Part shown: piece after piece, positions 7,752 through 16,286 of the stretch
Layout: each line of letters starts with the position of its first letter
Numbering within the stretch: the first letter of the stretch is position 1
Source: QUBU01 sp014337915
GTDB taxonomy: Bacteria > Pseudomonadota > Gammaproteobacteria > Steroidobacterales > GCA-2729495
Direction: 5' to 3'
Assembly (NCBI GenBank): GCA_030263395.1
Contig: SZOW01000005.1
Span: 62,001-126,000 of the forward strand
DNA: 64,000 nt
Notes under the pieces: generated by a model
Seen by the model: the letters and a program-made list of their open reading frames with translations, nothing else
Databases searched by the model: none
What the model was told of the DNA's origin: nothing
Translations under genes and position numbers: made by a program

Positions 7752-7843
7752 GGGAAAAAGTGTGCCAGAATGCGCCCCGATTTTCACCACGCACCGTCCC
7801 GGCCAGGCGTCGGATCCGGGGCCACGACAGGCATCCACCGGCC

Positions 7844-8746
7844 ATGCCGCTGCAGTCACTCCAGCTCCTTCGCGTCGCAGGCCGCGACCGTCACGCCTTC
7901 CTGCAGGGCCAGCTCACACAGGACCTGCAGTCCGTGACTGCCAGCCGCGCCACGCGCTATGCCTGGGCCGATGCCCAGGGCCGCGTGCTGGTCGCCGGCG
8001 AACTGTTCACCTGGAACGACGCGTACTGGCTCACGGTACCCGCTGCGCTTGCCGAGGCCACCGCGCGGCGCCTGCGGCTGTTCGTGCTGCGCGCGCAGGT
8101 CACCATCGAACCGGCCGCATGGAGCCTCGAGGGCCGGCGGCTCACGGCCGGTGCCGCGGGCCTGCTGCAGGGCTGCGAGCTGCCGGGACGGCCGCTGGCC
8201 TGTACCGCGACCGGGGACTGGTGCGCACTGCGCGTCGACGCCGAGCGGCTGCTGCTCGCCGCGGCAGCGCCTGCACTGCCAGAACTGCTGGCGGCGCTGC
8301 CCGGCGACTCCATCGACTCCGGCGCCTGGACGCTCGCCGACATACGCGCGGGCTTTGCGCGCCTGGAATCAGCGGCAGCTGCCTACATCCCGCAGATGCT
8401 CAATCTGGACCTCGCCGGCGCCGTGAGCTTCGCCAAGGGCTGCTACCCCGGCCAGGAAGTCATCACGCGCACCCGACACCTGGGGCGGCTGAAGCGGCGC
8501 CTGTTCCGCTTCGCGGCCGGGTTGCCAGCGCTGATGCCGGGCGATCCGCTGTTCGCCGCCGGGGGCGAGTGCGGCACTGTGGTGCTGGCCGCGGCAGCCG
8601 CCACGGGCAGCGAAGTCCTCGCCGTGCTGCGCCTCGATGCCGCCGCAAACCCGGTGTTTGCCGACGCGGAACTGCGCCAGCCGCTGCTGCAGCGTGCACT
8701 GCCCTACGAAGTTCCCGGCATCATCTCCGGGCAGCAGCCCGCCTGA
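7844..8746 (+). CDS. ygfZ: folate-binding protein YgfZ
   Basis: YgfZ is a tetrahydrofolate-dependent, aminomethyltransferase-like protein needed for maintenance of some iron-sulfur enzymes. The ATG at 7844 (MPLQSLQLLRVAGRD) gives 300 residues. The signature KGCYPGQE is at about residues 197-204, preceded by the folate-domain segment AAYIPQMLNLD. It is transcribed divergently from the DUF1674/sdh genes and convergently with lysS. The link to Fe-S upkeep fits its place beside succinate dehydrogenase. Confidence 0.92.
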   Translation: MPLQSLQLLRVAGRDRHAFLQGQLTQDLQSVTASRATRYAWADAQGRVLVAGELFTWNDAYWLTVPAALAEATARRLRLFVLRAQVTIEPAAWSLEGRRLTAGAAGLLQGCELPGRPLACTATGDWCALRVDAERLLLAAAAPALPELLAALPGDSIDSGAWTLADIRAGFARLESAAAAYIPQMLNLDLAGAVSFAKGCYPGQEVITRTRHLGRLKRRLFRFAAGLPALMPGDPLFAAGGECGTVVLAAAAATGSEVLAVLRLDAAANPVFADAELRQPLLQRALPYEVPGIISGQQPA

Positions 8747-8765
8747 CACCTCGGCCGCGCCGGCC

Positions 8766-10286
8766 CTACCCCGGGCCAGGCCCTGTGCCCTGGCTCTCGC
8801 GCAGGTGCGGAAACAGCAGCACATCGCGGATGGAAGCGCTGTCGGTCAGCAGCATCACCAGCCGGTCGATGCCGATGCCCAGCCCCGCTGTGGGTGGCAG
8901 GCCGTACTCCAGCGCCGCCACGTAGTCCGCGTCGTAGAACATGGCTTCCTCGTCACCGCCGGTCTTCTGGCTGGCCTGTTCCCGGAAGCGCTCGGCCTGG
9001 TCTTCGGCATCGTTGAGTTCGGAGAAGCCGTTGGCGATCTCCCGGCCATGGATGAAGAGCTCGAAGCGGTCGGTGAGGAAGGGATCCGCGTCACTGCGGC
9101 GCGCCAGCGGCGAGACCTCCGCGGGAAACCCGGTAACGAACGTCGGCGCCTCCAGCCGGTGCTCGGCGGTCTTCTCGAAGATTTCGGTGAGCAGCTTGCC
9201 GGCCCCAAAACCCGGCTGCACGCTGATCCCGAGGCGCTCGCACCAGGCACGCAGGGCCACGGGATCGCGCAGCTGCCGGCGATCGAGGCCGGGGTTGTGC
9301 TCGGCGACCAGATCCTCGATGGACACCCGGCGAAACGCCGCTGAGAAATCGTAGGTCCGGCCCTGGTAGCCGACGCTGGCGCTGCCCGAGAGAAACTCCG
9401 CGAGGCTGCGCAGCAGCTGCTCGACCATGTCCATCAGCACCCGGTAGTCCGCATAGGCCATGTACAGCTCGAGCATGGTGAACTCGGGGTTGTGCTGGGT
9501 GGAGATGCCCTCGTTGCGGAAGTTGCGGTTGAGCTCGTAGACACGCTCGAAGCCGCCCACCACCAGCCGCTTCAGGTAGAGCTCCGGGGCAATGCGCAGG
9601 TACAGCTGCCGGTCCAGCGCGTTGTGGTGGGTGACGAACGGCCGGGCCATGGCGCCGCCCGGAATGGACTGCATCATCGGCGTCTCGACCTCGAGGAACT
9701 CCATGGCGTCGAGGTAACTGCGCAGGAACTGCACGATCTGCGAGCGGCGCCGGAATACCTCGCGCGAGTCCTCGTTCATGATCAGGTCGAGGTAACGCTG
9801 GCGGTAGCGTGTCTCCTGGTCGGTGAGTCCATGGAATTTCTCCGGCAGCGGCCGCAGTGCCTTGACCAGCAGTTCGACCTGCGTCGCACGCACGGTGATC
9901 TCGCCCGTCTTCGTGCGAAACAGCTGCCCGCGGGCCCAGAGGATGTCGCCGACATCCCAGCCCTTGAAGGCCTTGTAGACCGCCTCGGGCAGGGTGCCCT
10001 GCTGCAGGCAGACCTGGATCTGGCCGCTGCGGTCCTGGATCTTCACGAAACTGGTCTTGCCCATGACGCGCTTGGCCATCATGCGCCCGCCGACGGCCAC
10101 CTCCACCGCCTCGGTATCCAGCGCCTCGTTGCCGTGGCCCTCGTAGGTGCTGAGTATCTGGCCCGCGAGCGCCGTGCGCCGCAGCTGGTTAGGGAAGCGG
10201 AAGCCCGTGGCGCGCAGTGCCTCGAGCTTGCGGCGGCGCTCGGCCACCAGGTGATGTTCGGTTGCGGCTGGATTGTCTTCGGTCAT
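8766..10286 (-). CDS. lysS: lysyl-tRNA synthetase, class II
   Basis: This enzyme charges tRNA-Lys with lysine. It has 506 residues: an N-terminal OB-fold anticodon domain (AGQILSTYEGHGNEAL through VRATQVELLVKAL) and a class II catalytic core with motif 2 (FRNEGISTQHNPEFTMLELY) and motif 3 (GLGIGIDRLVMLL). It follows prfB by 30 bases on the same strand, the same prfB-lysS pairing as in E. coli. The 3' end faces ygfZ with a 19-base gap. Confidence 0.98.
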   Translation of the reverse strand: MTEDNPAATEHHLVAERRRKLEALRATGFRFPNQLRRTALAGQILSTYEGHGNEALDTEAVEVAVGGRMMAKRVMGKTSFVKIQDRSGQIQVCLQQGTLPEAVYKAFKGWDVGDILWARGQLFRTKTGEITVRATQVELLVKALRPLPEKFHGLTDQETRYRQRYLDLIMNEDSREVFRRRSQIVQFLRSYLDAMEFLEVETPMMQSIPGGAMARPFVTHHNALDRQLYLRIAPELYLKRLVVGGFERVYELNRNFRNEGISTQHNPEFTMLELYMAYADYRVLMDMVEQLLRSLAEFLSGSASVGYQGRTYDFSAAFRRVSIEDLVAEHNPGLDRRQLRDPVALRAWCERLGISVQPGFGAGKLLTEIFEKTAEHRLEAPTFVTGFPAEVSPLARRSDADPFLTDRFELFIHGREIANGFSELNDAEDQAERFREQASQKTGGDEEAMFYDADYVAALEYGLPPTAGLGIGIDRLVMLLTDSASIRDVLLFPHLRESQGTGPGPG

Positions 10287-10316
10287 GGCACCACCGTGGC
10301 CGCGTCGCGCGGCGTC

Positions 10317-11412
10317 CTACAGGCCCTGCTTCAGGCTCGCCTCGATGAAGCGGTCGAGGTCACCATTGAGGATGTCGTCCGGATTGCCCGCCTCCACCAG
10401 CGTACGCAGGTCCTTGATCCGCGACTGGTCGAGCACGTAGGAGCGGATCTGGCTGCCCCAGCCGACATCGGCCTTGCTGTCCTCCAGCGCCTGGGTATCG
10501 GCGCGGCGCTTCTGCTCCTCGATCTGGTACAGCCTGGCCTTGAGCTGCTTCATCGCCGTGGACTTGTTCTTGTGCTGGGAACGCTCGTTCTGGCACTGCA
10601 CCACCACGCCGCTCGGCAGGTGCGTGATGCGCACCGCGGACTCGGTACGGTTGACATGCTGCCCGCCGGCGCCGCTTGCGCGGTAGACGTCGATGCGCAG
10701 GTCCGCGGGGTTGATCTCGATCTCGATGTCGTCGTCGATCTCGGGCGAGACGAACACGGCGGCAAACGAGGTGTGGCGGCGGTTGCCGGAATCGAAGGGT
10801 GACTTGCGCACCAGACGGTGCACACCGGTCTCGGTCCGCAGCCAGCCGTAGGCATACTCGCCGACGACGCGGATGCTGGCGCTCTTGATGCCGGCAACTT
10901 CGCCGGCGGAAGCCTCGAGCATTTCCACGGTGAAGCCCTTCTGCTCGCAGTACTTGAGGTACATGCGCAGCAGCATCTCGGCCCAGTCCTGCGCCTCGGT
11001 GCCACCGGCTCCCGCCTGGATGTCGACGAAGGCATTGGCAGCGTCATGGGCGCCGCTGAACATGCGCTGGAACTCGAGCCGGCCAACATCGTCGCGCGCC
11101 GCCTCGACATCACGGGCCACGCCATCCACGGCAGCAGCGTCGTCCTCGGCCTCGGCCATGTCGAGCAGGTCGGCGCTGTCGACCAGAACGCGGTCGATGC
11201 GCTCGAACTGGCGCAGGATGCCGTCGAGCTGCGCGCGCTCACGCCCGAGGGCCTCGGCCTTCGGCGGATCCTGCCAGATGGCGGGGTCTTCCAGTGCCTC
11301 CTGGACCTCGGTCAGCCGCTCGCGCTTGCGATCGAGGTCAAAGATACCCCCGTAGGGCAGTGGCACGCCCCTGCAGGTCGCGGATGAGCTGGCGGATCGG
11401 AGTGGTTTCCAT
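10317..11412 (-). CDS. prfB: peptide chain release factor 2, programmed +1 frameshift
   Basis: RF2 reads UAA and UGA stop codons. The coding sequence is split: 24 codons from the ATG at 11412 (METTPIRQ ... LRGYL) end at an in-frame TGA (11338-11340). Reading resumes one base on with GAC, giving 364 residues in all. The slip site GGGGGTATCTTTGAC is nearly identical to the E. coli prfB site, including the G-rich anti-SD element and CTT-TGA-C. The SPF stop-recognition tripeptide (RKSPFDSG) and the GGQ motif (GAGGQHVNR) are present. The frameshift is autoregulatory, not a defect: low RF2 slows termination at the UGA and promotes the shift. Confidence 0.97.
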
Positions 11413-11446
11413 GCGGGCACTGCGGTCTTGCGGAAGGCGCGTAATC

Positions 11447-13171
11447 CTATGCGGATTGCAGGTGTTCCACAACCAACTGGCGGCGGCGGCGCCCACCGAA
11501 ATCATTGATGCCGAGGCGGTAGCAGCAGCGGATCCGGCCCGGCAGCGGCGTCTTGCGGTTGAAGGCCATGGCCTCGATCGGGTCACCGCCCGCTGCATGG
11601 CGCAGGCTGAGCCGCAGGTGGGCATCCTTCAGCAGCCGCTGGTCCAGGACCTGGAACTCATTGTCGAACAGCGGCTCGGGGAACCCCTGGCCCCAGGGCC
11701 CGGCAAAATGCAGTTGCCCGGCCAGTTCGTCGTTCAGTTCCGCAGCCTCCAGCGGCCCGTCGGTCCAGAGCACCTGCCCGGTGTCGACACCAGCGACTGC
11801 CAGCGCGAGCTCCGCCTGCCAGGCCGACTGGAATGTTTCCAGCTGGTCCGCAGGCAGGCGCAGGCCAGCCGCCATCGCATGCCCGCCGAAGCGCAGCTCG
11901 CGAATCGCGCCGCGGGTGGCCACGGCAGCGAGCACGTCGCGGATGTGCACGCCGGCGATCGAGCGCGCCGATCCCTTGAGGATTCCGGCCTCGTCGCCAG
12001 GCGCGAACGCCACCACCGGGCGCCCCGTGCGCTCCTTGAGCCGCGAGGCCACCAGGCCGACGATGCCCTCGTGCCAGGCGGGATCGAACAGGCACAGGCC
12101 CGGGGTCGCGCCACCGGTTGCGGCATCGGCGATGCCGGCCAGCTGGCCCTCCGCCTGCGCCTGCATGCGCTGCTGCAGGGCCCGGCGTTCCGCATTCAGC
12201 GCATCGAGGCGCGCGGCGCGTTCGCGCGCCTGGCGCGGGTCGGCCGCCAGCAGGCAATCGATGCCGAGCGCCATGTCGTCGAGCCGGCCGGCGGCGTTGA
12301 GGCGCGGCGCAATGGCGAAGCCAAGGTCGGCGCTGCGGGCCGTGGCAGGGTCGCGCCCGGCGACGGCGAACAGTGCCGCCAGCCCGGGCCGCGCAGCCCC
12401 GGCGCGCATACGCCGCAGGCCCTCGGCGACCAGGATGCGGTTGTTGGCATCCAGTGGCACCAGGTCCGCCACGGTGCCGAGCGCCACCAGGTCGAGGCCA
12501 GCGAGCACCGGCCGACGCAGCTCCTCGTAGCGGCCGAGGCCGGCGGCATCCAGGGCCCTGGCGAGCGCCGCCACCAGGTAGAACGCCACGCCGACGCCGC
12601 ACAGCGCCTTGCCCGGAAAGCTCTCGCCCGGCAGGTTCGGGTTGACGATCACGCTTGCGGCCGGCAACTCCGCGCCCGCCAGGTGATGGTCGGTGACGAT
12701 GACGTCGATGCCCTGCGCCCGCGCCCTGGCGACGCCCTCGATGCTGGTCACGCCATTGTCGACCGTGATGATGACTGCCGGCCGGCGCATCGCGGCCAGG
12801 TCCGCCACACCGGGCGAGAAGCCGTAGCCAAATTCGAAACGGTTGGGGACGAGGTAGTCGACGGCGGTGAACCCCATGCCGCGCAGTGCGGCGACCACCA
12901 GCGCGGTGGCGGTGGCGCCGTCGGCGTCATAGTCGCCGACCACCAGAACCGCTGCCTGGCGGCGGCGCACCGACAGCAGCAGCTCCGCGGCCGCCATGAC
13001 GCCACCGAGGCTGGTGACCGGCAGCAGCCCGGAAAGCGTGGCCGCCAGCTCGGCCGCTGCGACATGCCGCGCCGCGTAGATGCGCCGCAGGACCGGGTCG
13101 AGCGCCGCCGGCAAAGCCTGGTAGAGCGGCTCCGGCACCTCACGCTGGCGGATGACAGGCGCGGATGCCAC
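11447..13171 (-). CDS. recJ: single-stranded-DNA exonuclease RecJ
   Basis: RecJ is a 5'-3' exonuclease acting in recombination and mismatch repair. The likely start is GTG at 13171 (574 residues; a second GTG at 13186 would add five). DHH-family metal motifs are intact: D80-Y-D-A-D84, VDNG at about 138 and DHH at 161-163, followed by the DHHA1 part and an OB domain. Only the 3' neighbour prfB shares its strand; upstream it is divergent from the Mth938-like gene with a 57-base gap. A much longer open frame to 13417 is antisense to that gene and is not used. Confidence 0.95.
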   Translation of the reverse strand: MASAPVIRQREVPEPLYQALPAALDPVLRRIYAARHVAAAELAATLSGLLPVTSLGGVMAAAELLLSVRRRQAAVLVVGDYDADGATATALVVAALRGMGFTAVDYLVPNRFEFGYGFSPGVADLAAMRRPAVIITVDNGVTSIEGVARARAQGIDVIVTDHHLAGAELPAASVIVNPNLPGESFPGKALCGVGVAFYLVAALARALDAAGLGRYEELRRPVLAGLDLVALGTVADLVPLDANNRILVAEGLRRMRAGAARPGLAALFAVAGRDPATARSADLGFAIAPRLNAAGRLDDMALGIDCLLAADPRQARERAARLDALNAERRALQQRMQAQAEGQLAGIADAATGGATPGLCLFDPAWHEGIVGLVASRLKERTGRPVVAFAPGDEAGILKGSARSIAGVHIRDVLAAVATRGAIRELRFGGHAMAAGLRLPADQLETFQSAWQAELALAVAGVDTGQVLWTDGPLEAAELNDELAGQLHFAGPWGQGFPEPLFDNEFQVLDQRLLKDAHLRLSLRHAAGGDPIEAMAFNRKTPLPGRIRCCYRLGINDFGGRRRRQLVVEHLQSA

Positions 13172-13228
13172 GGCTAAGCTGGCCACCCGTCGCTGCCGGC
13201 ACCGGCCTCGCAGGCAGTACTCACAGGC

Positions 13229-13597
13229 ATGAAACTCGACCTCGACAGCAGCAGTGGCAACCTCATCCGCGGCTTCAACGGCAGCGCCATCCTCGTCGGT
13301 GCCGAAAGCTTCACGAGGCCGCTGATCCTCACCGTCGACCGCATCATCCGCGACTGGGACCCGCCCGCCGTGGAGCAGCTGGCGGACAGGGACTTCGCCG
13401 CCATCCTCGCGCTGCAACCGGAAGTGATCCTGCTCGGCACCGGTGGCCGCCAGCGCTTCCCCGCCGCCACCGTCACCACCGCCATCCTGCGCCAGGGCAT
13501 CGGCATCGAGGTCATGAACACTGCTGCTGCCTGCCGCACCTACAACATCCTCGCCGCGGAATACCGCCGCGTCGCTGCCGCATTATTTGTCAGCTGA
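13229..13597 (+). CDS. Mth938-like domain protein (DUF498)
   Basis: The product has 122 residues. The sequence IRGFNGSAILVGAESFTRPLILT, the stretch EVILLGTGGRQRFP and the ending MNTAAACRTYNILAAE are typical of the Mth938/NDUFAF3-like fold; the mitochondrial homologue NDUFAF3 aids complex I assembly. The bacterial function is not established. It is divergent from recJ and overlaps nlpD tail-to-tail by 15 bases (13583-13597). In many proteobacteria this family sits beside secretion or complex I genes, which I do not see here. Confidence 0.85.
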   Translation: MKLDLDSSSGNLIRGFNGSAILVGAESFTRPLILTVDRIIRDWDPPAVEQLADRDFAAILALQPEVILLGTGGRQRFPAATVTTAILRQGIGIEVMNTAAACRTYNILAAEYRRVAAALFVS

Positions 13598-14254
13598 CAT
13601 GCGCCGGCCAGCGGCGCGCGCCGGCAGGTACTGCAGCGGATCCAGCGGCGCACCGTTGCGCCGGATTTCGAAATGCAGCGCCCCCGGCAGGCCCGCCCCC
13701 GCGCCCATGTGGCCGATGGCCTGGCCGGCACGCACCTGCTCGCCCTCCCGGACCAGCATGTCGGCGTTGTAGCCATAAGCCGTGAGCCAGCTCGCGTTGT
13801 GGCGGATGATGATCAGCAGGCCGTAGCCGGGCAGCCCGCTGCCCGCGTACACGACTTCGCCGGCGGCCGCTGCGACCACGGGCGCACCAGGTGACCCGCC
13901 AACGAGGATCCCGGAAGCGGTGCGCGTGGACTCGCCGAAACGGCCCAGCACCTCGCCGTCCGCCGGCCAGATCCAGCCGGAGGCCGGTGGTGGCTCTCCA
14001 GAACCACCGTCGCCACTGGCGGCCGGCCGCGCAGCACTGCCGGGCGGGGGGCGCAGCCGCAGGCGCTGGCCCGGGTAGATCAGCGTGCCGTCACCGAGCC
14101 GGTTCCAGCGCGCCAGGTCGCGGTGATCGAGGCCGAGGCGCCGGGCTATGCCGAACAGCGTGTCACCGGCCTGGACCACGTAGACATCGCCGTGCCGGCC
14201 GGCTTCCTCGGGCCCGCCTGCGGCACAGCCTGCCAGCAGCATTGCCGCCAGCAC
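13583..14254 (-). CDS. nlpD: NlpD-type lipoprotein (LysM + degenerate LytM/M23 domain)
   Basis: This is a lipoprotein with lipobox LLAGC, a LysM peptidoglycan-binding domain (VVQAGDTLFGIARRLG onward) and a C-terminal M23-like domain. As in E. coli NlpD, the zinc-ligand positions are lost (YGYN instead of YxH; no HxxxD), so it should act as an amidase activator rather than a peptidase. The GTG at 14254 leaves a signal peptide with no basic start. A CTG at 14284, overlapping the pcm stop as CTGA and preceded by GGAGG at 7 bases, would give the better leader LKRCGGLLAAVLAAMLLAGC. The start is therefore uncertain. The usual downstream rpoS is absent. Confidence 0.85.
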   Translation of the reverse strand: MLAAMLLAGCAAGGPEEAGRHGDVYVVQAGDTLFGIARRLGLDHRDLARWNRLGDGTLIYPGQRLRLRPPPGSAARPAASGDGGSGEPPPASGWIWPADGEVLGRFGESTRTASGILVGGSPGAPVVAAAAGEVVYAGSGLPGYGLLIIIRHNASWLTAYGYNADMLVREGEQVRAGQAIGHMGAGAGLPGALHFEIRRNGAPLDPLQYLPARAAGRRMSADK

Positions 14255-14280
14255 TGCCGCCAGCAGACCTCCGCAACGTT

Positions 14281-14955
14281 TCAGCCCTTGCCCTCCAGCA
14301 GCGGCACGAAGCTGACCCAGGACAGGTGTTCACGCTCGACACCGCCTGCGTGGCGGCTGATGCGCAGCAGCTCCTGGTTCCCGGCCGGGCCCACGGGAAT
14401 GACCAGCCGGCCACCCGGAGCGAGCTGCTCGACCAGCGCCGGCGGCACATCAGCAGGCGCGGCGGTGACGAGGATGCCATCGAACGGCGCCTGTCCCGGC
14501 CAGCCCTCGAAACCGTCACCGTGGCGAAAGCGCACGTTGCCGAGGCCGAGTCCGGCCAGGCGCTGGCGTGCCGCCCGCTGCAGGCCCGCGAGGCGCTCGA
14601 TGGTGAACAGCTGCCCCACCAGCGGCGCCAGTACCGCCGTCTGGTAACCGCATCCGGTGCCCACCTCCAGTACCTTTTCCAGGCGCCGCGCCCCGCTGCC
14701 ATCGAGCAGGGCCTGGGTCATCAGCGCCACGATGTAGGGCTGGGAGATCGTCTGCCCGAGACCGATGGGCAGCGCGCTGTCTTCGTAGGCGCGACTGGCC
14801 AGCGCCTCGTCGATGAACAGGTGGCGCGGCACCGCGCGGATGCGCTCGAGCACCGCCTCGTTATGGATGCCGCCGGCGGCGAGCCGCTGCACCAGCCGCT
14901 CGCGCGTCCGCGCCGAGGTCATGCCGATGCCGTGCCCGCCGGAACTGCTGCTCAT
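14281..14955 (-). CDS. pcm: protein-L-isoaspartate O-methyltransferase
   Basis: This enzyme repairs isomerised aspartyl residues by SAM-dependent methylation. The ATG at 14955 overlaps the surE stop as ATGA and gives 224 residues; a start at 14922 (MTSARTRERLV) is also possible. Family signatures are the substrate loop ALPIGLGQTISQPYIVALM and SAM motif I LEVGTGCGYQTAVLA, with VTAAPADVPPALVEQLAPGGR further on. The order surE-pcm-nlpD is the classical stationary-phase cluster of gammaproteobacteria. Confidence 0.95.
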   Translation of the reverse strand: MSSSSGGHGIGMTSARTRERLVQRLAAGGIHNEAVLERIRAVPRHLFIDEALASRAYEDSALPIGLGQTISQPYIVALMTQALLDGSGARRLEKVLEVGTGCGYQTAVLAPLVGQLFTIERLAGLQRAARQRLAGLGLGNVRFRHGDGFEGWPGQAPFDGILVTAAPADVPPALVEQLAPGGRLVIPVGPAGNQELLRISRHAGGVEREHLSWVSFVPLLEGKG

Positions 14956-15695
14956 CGTGCAAGCCACCCGGCCAGGGAGGAAATCGCCGCATGGCGCGTC
15001 AGGTCGATCTGCAGCGGCGTCACCGAAACCCGCGCGTTGTCGATGGCGTGGAAGTCAGTGCCCGGGCCGGCATCCTGGCCCGGGCCGGAGGAACCGACCC
15101 AGAAGACCGGGCGCCCCTTCGGGTCGGTGGTCTCCACCATGGGGTCGGAGCGGTGGCGATAACCGAGGCGCGTGGCCTCGAAGCCGCGGATCTCGCCGTA
15201 GGGCAGGTCCGGGACGTTCACGTTGAGGATGGTGTCCGCCGGCAGCGGCTCGCGCTGCAGCTTCAGCAGCAGATTACGCACTGCCTGGCCGGCGCTGTCG
15301 AAGTGACGTGGCGACTGGCCGGCCAGCGAAACGGCGATGGCCGGCAGGCCGAGGAAGCGGCCCTCGACGGCAGCCGCCACCGTACCCGAGTACAGCACGT
15401 CGTCACCCAGGTTGGCGCCGTGGTTGATGCCGGCGATCACCATGTCCGGCTCGTGCTCGAGCAGGCCGGTGATGGCCAGATGCACGCAGTCCGTCGGCGT
15501 GCCATTGACGTACATGATGCCCTCGCGGGTGCGCCCCACGCGCAGCGGCGTCTCCAGCGTCAGCGAATGGCTCGCGCCACTCTGGTTGCGGTCCGGCGCC
15601 ACGATGGTGAGTTCGGCGAGATCGGCCAGTGCCAGCGCCAGGGTCGCCAGGCCCTCGGACTGGTAGCCGTCATCGTTGCTAAGCAGTATCTTCAA
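14952..15695 (-). CDS. surE: 5'/3'-nucleotidase SurE
   Basis: SurE is a metal-dependent nucleoside monophosphate phosphatase. The protein must begin LKILLSNDDGYQS, so the start is the TTG at 15695, with GGGGAG about ten bases upstream; this gives 247 residues. A longer frame to 15776 runs into the divergent Smr gene and would put extra residues before the first strand. Metal residues N7-D8-D9 and the signature GINHGANLGDDVLYSGTVAAA are intact. It is coupled to pcm and divergent from the Smr gene with 35 bases between starts. Confidence 0.95.
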   Translation of the reverse strand: MKILLSNDDGYQSEGLATLALALADLAELTIVAPDRNQSGASHSLTLETPLRVGRTREGIMYVNGTPTDCVHLAITGLLEHEPDMVIAGINHGANLGDDVLYSGTVAAAVEGRFLGLPAIAVSLAGQSPRHFDSAGQAVRNLLLKLQREPLPADTILNVNVPDLPYGEIRGFEATRLGYRHRSDPMVETTDPKGRPVFWVGSSGPGQDAGPGTDFHAIDNARVSVTPLQIDLTRHAAISSLAGWLAR

Positions 15696-15730
15696 GCAAG
15701 CATTCTCCCCGCAAACTTCGCCAGCGGCCC

Positions 15731-16276
15731 ATGACCGGCAAACCGCCCAAGGACCCCGATCCGGATGACGCGGCACTGTTTCGCGCCGCGGTGGCCGGCA
15801 CGCGCCCGGTCAAGGGCCGCCGCCTGGTGCTGCGCCAGGCACCCCCGGCGCCGCGGGCGCGCTTCCGCCGCCAGGACGAAGCCCAGGTCCTGCGCGAATC
15901 GCTCCTCACCTCACCCGAGCAGCTCGGGATCGAATCCGGCGAGGAACTCAGTTTCCGTCGCCCTGGTATCTCCGCCCGCAGCTTCGCCGACCTGCGTCGC
16001 GGCCGCTATGCCGTGAAGGCCGAGATCGACCTGCACGGGATGACCAGCGACCAGGCCCACCAGGAACTGCGCCAGTTCCTGGCCGAGGCGTTGCGCGACC
16101 GGCTGCAGTGCGTGCGCGTCATCCACGGCAAGGGCCTGCGCTCCGGCCAGCGCGGGCCCGTGCTCAAGCTCAACGTCAACCGCTGGCTGCGCCAGTGGGA
16201 CGATGTCCTCGCCTTCGTCTCGGCACCCGCCCGCGATGGCGGCACCGGCGCGTTGTACGTGCTGCTGCGCCGCTAG
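15731..16276 (+). CDS. Smr-domain protein (SmrA-like)
   Basis: The product has 181 residues: a basic, low-complexity N-terminal part, then a C-terminal Smr (small MutS-related) domain with the LDLHG-type motif EIDLHGMTSDQAHQEL near residue 98 and IHGKGLRS near residue 134. Smr proteins can nick DNA or cleave RNA at stalled ribosomes; which applies here cannot be told from sequence. It is divergent from surE and convergent with the crotonase gene, with only ten bases between stops. Confidence 0.88.
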   Translation: MTGKPPKDPDPDDAALFRAAVAGTRPVKGRRLVLRQAPPAPRARFRRQDEAQVLRESLLTSPEQLGIESGEELSFRRPGISARSFADLRRGRYAVKAEIDLHGMTSDQAHQELRQFLAEALRDRLQCVRVIHGKGLRSGQRGPVLKLNVNRWLRQWDDVLAFVSAPARDGGTGALYVLLRR

Positions 16277-16286
16277 GCGCAGCAAC

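Noticed and set aside
11338..11412. prfB as a pseudogene broken by an early TGA
   Set aside because: The stop lies in a conserved programmed frameshift site and the rest of RF2 is intact, so this is regulation and not decay.
13172..13417. Upstream 82-residue extension of RecJ
   Set aside because: It is antisense to the well-formed Mth938-like gene, and the family N-terminus begins near the GTG codons at 13171-13186.
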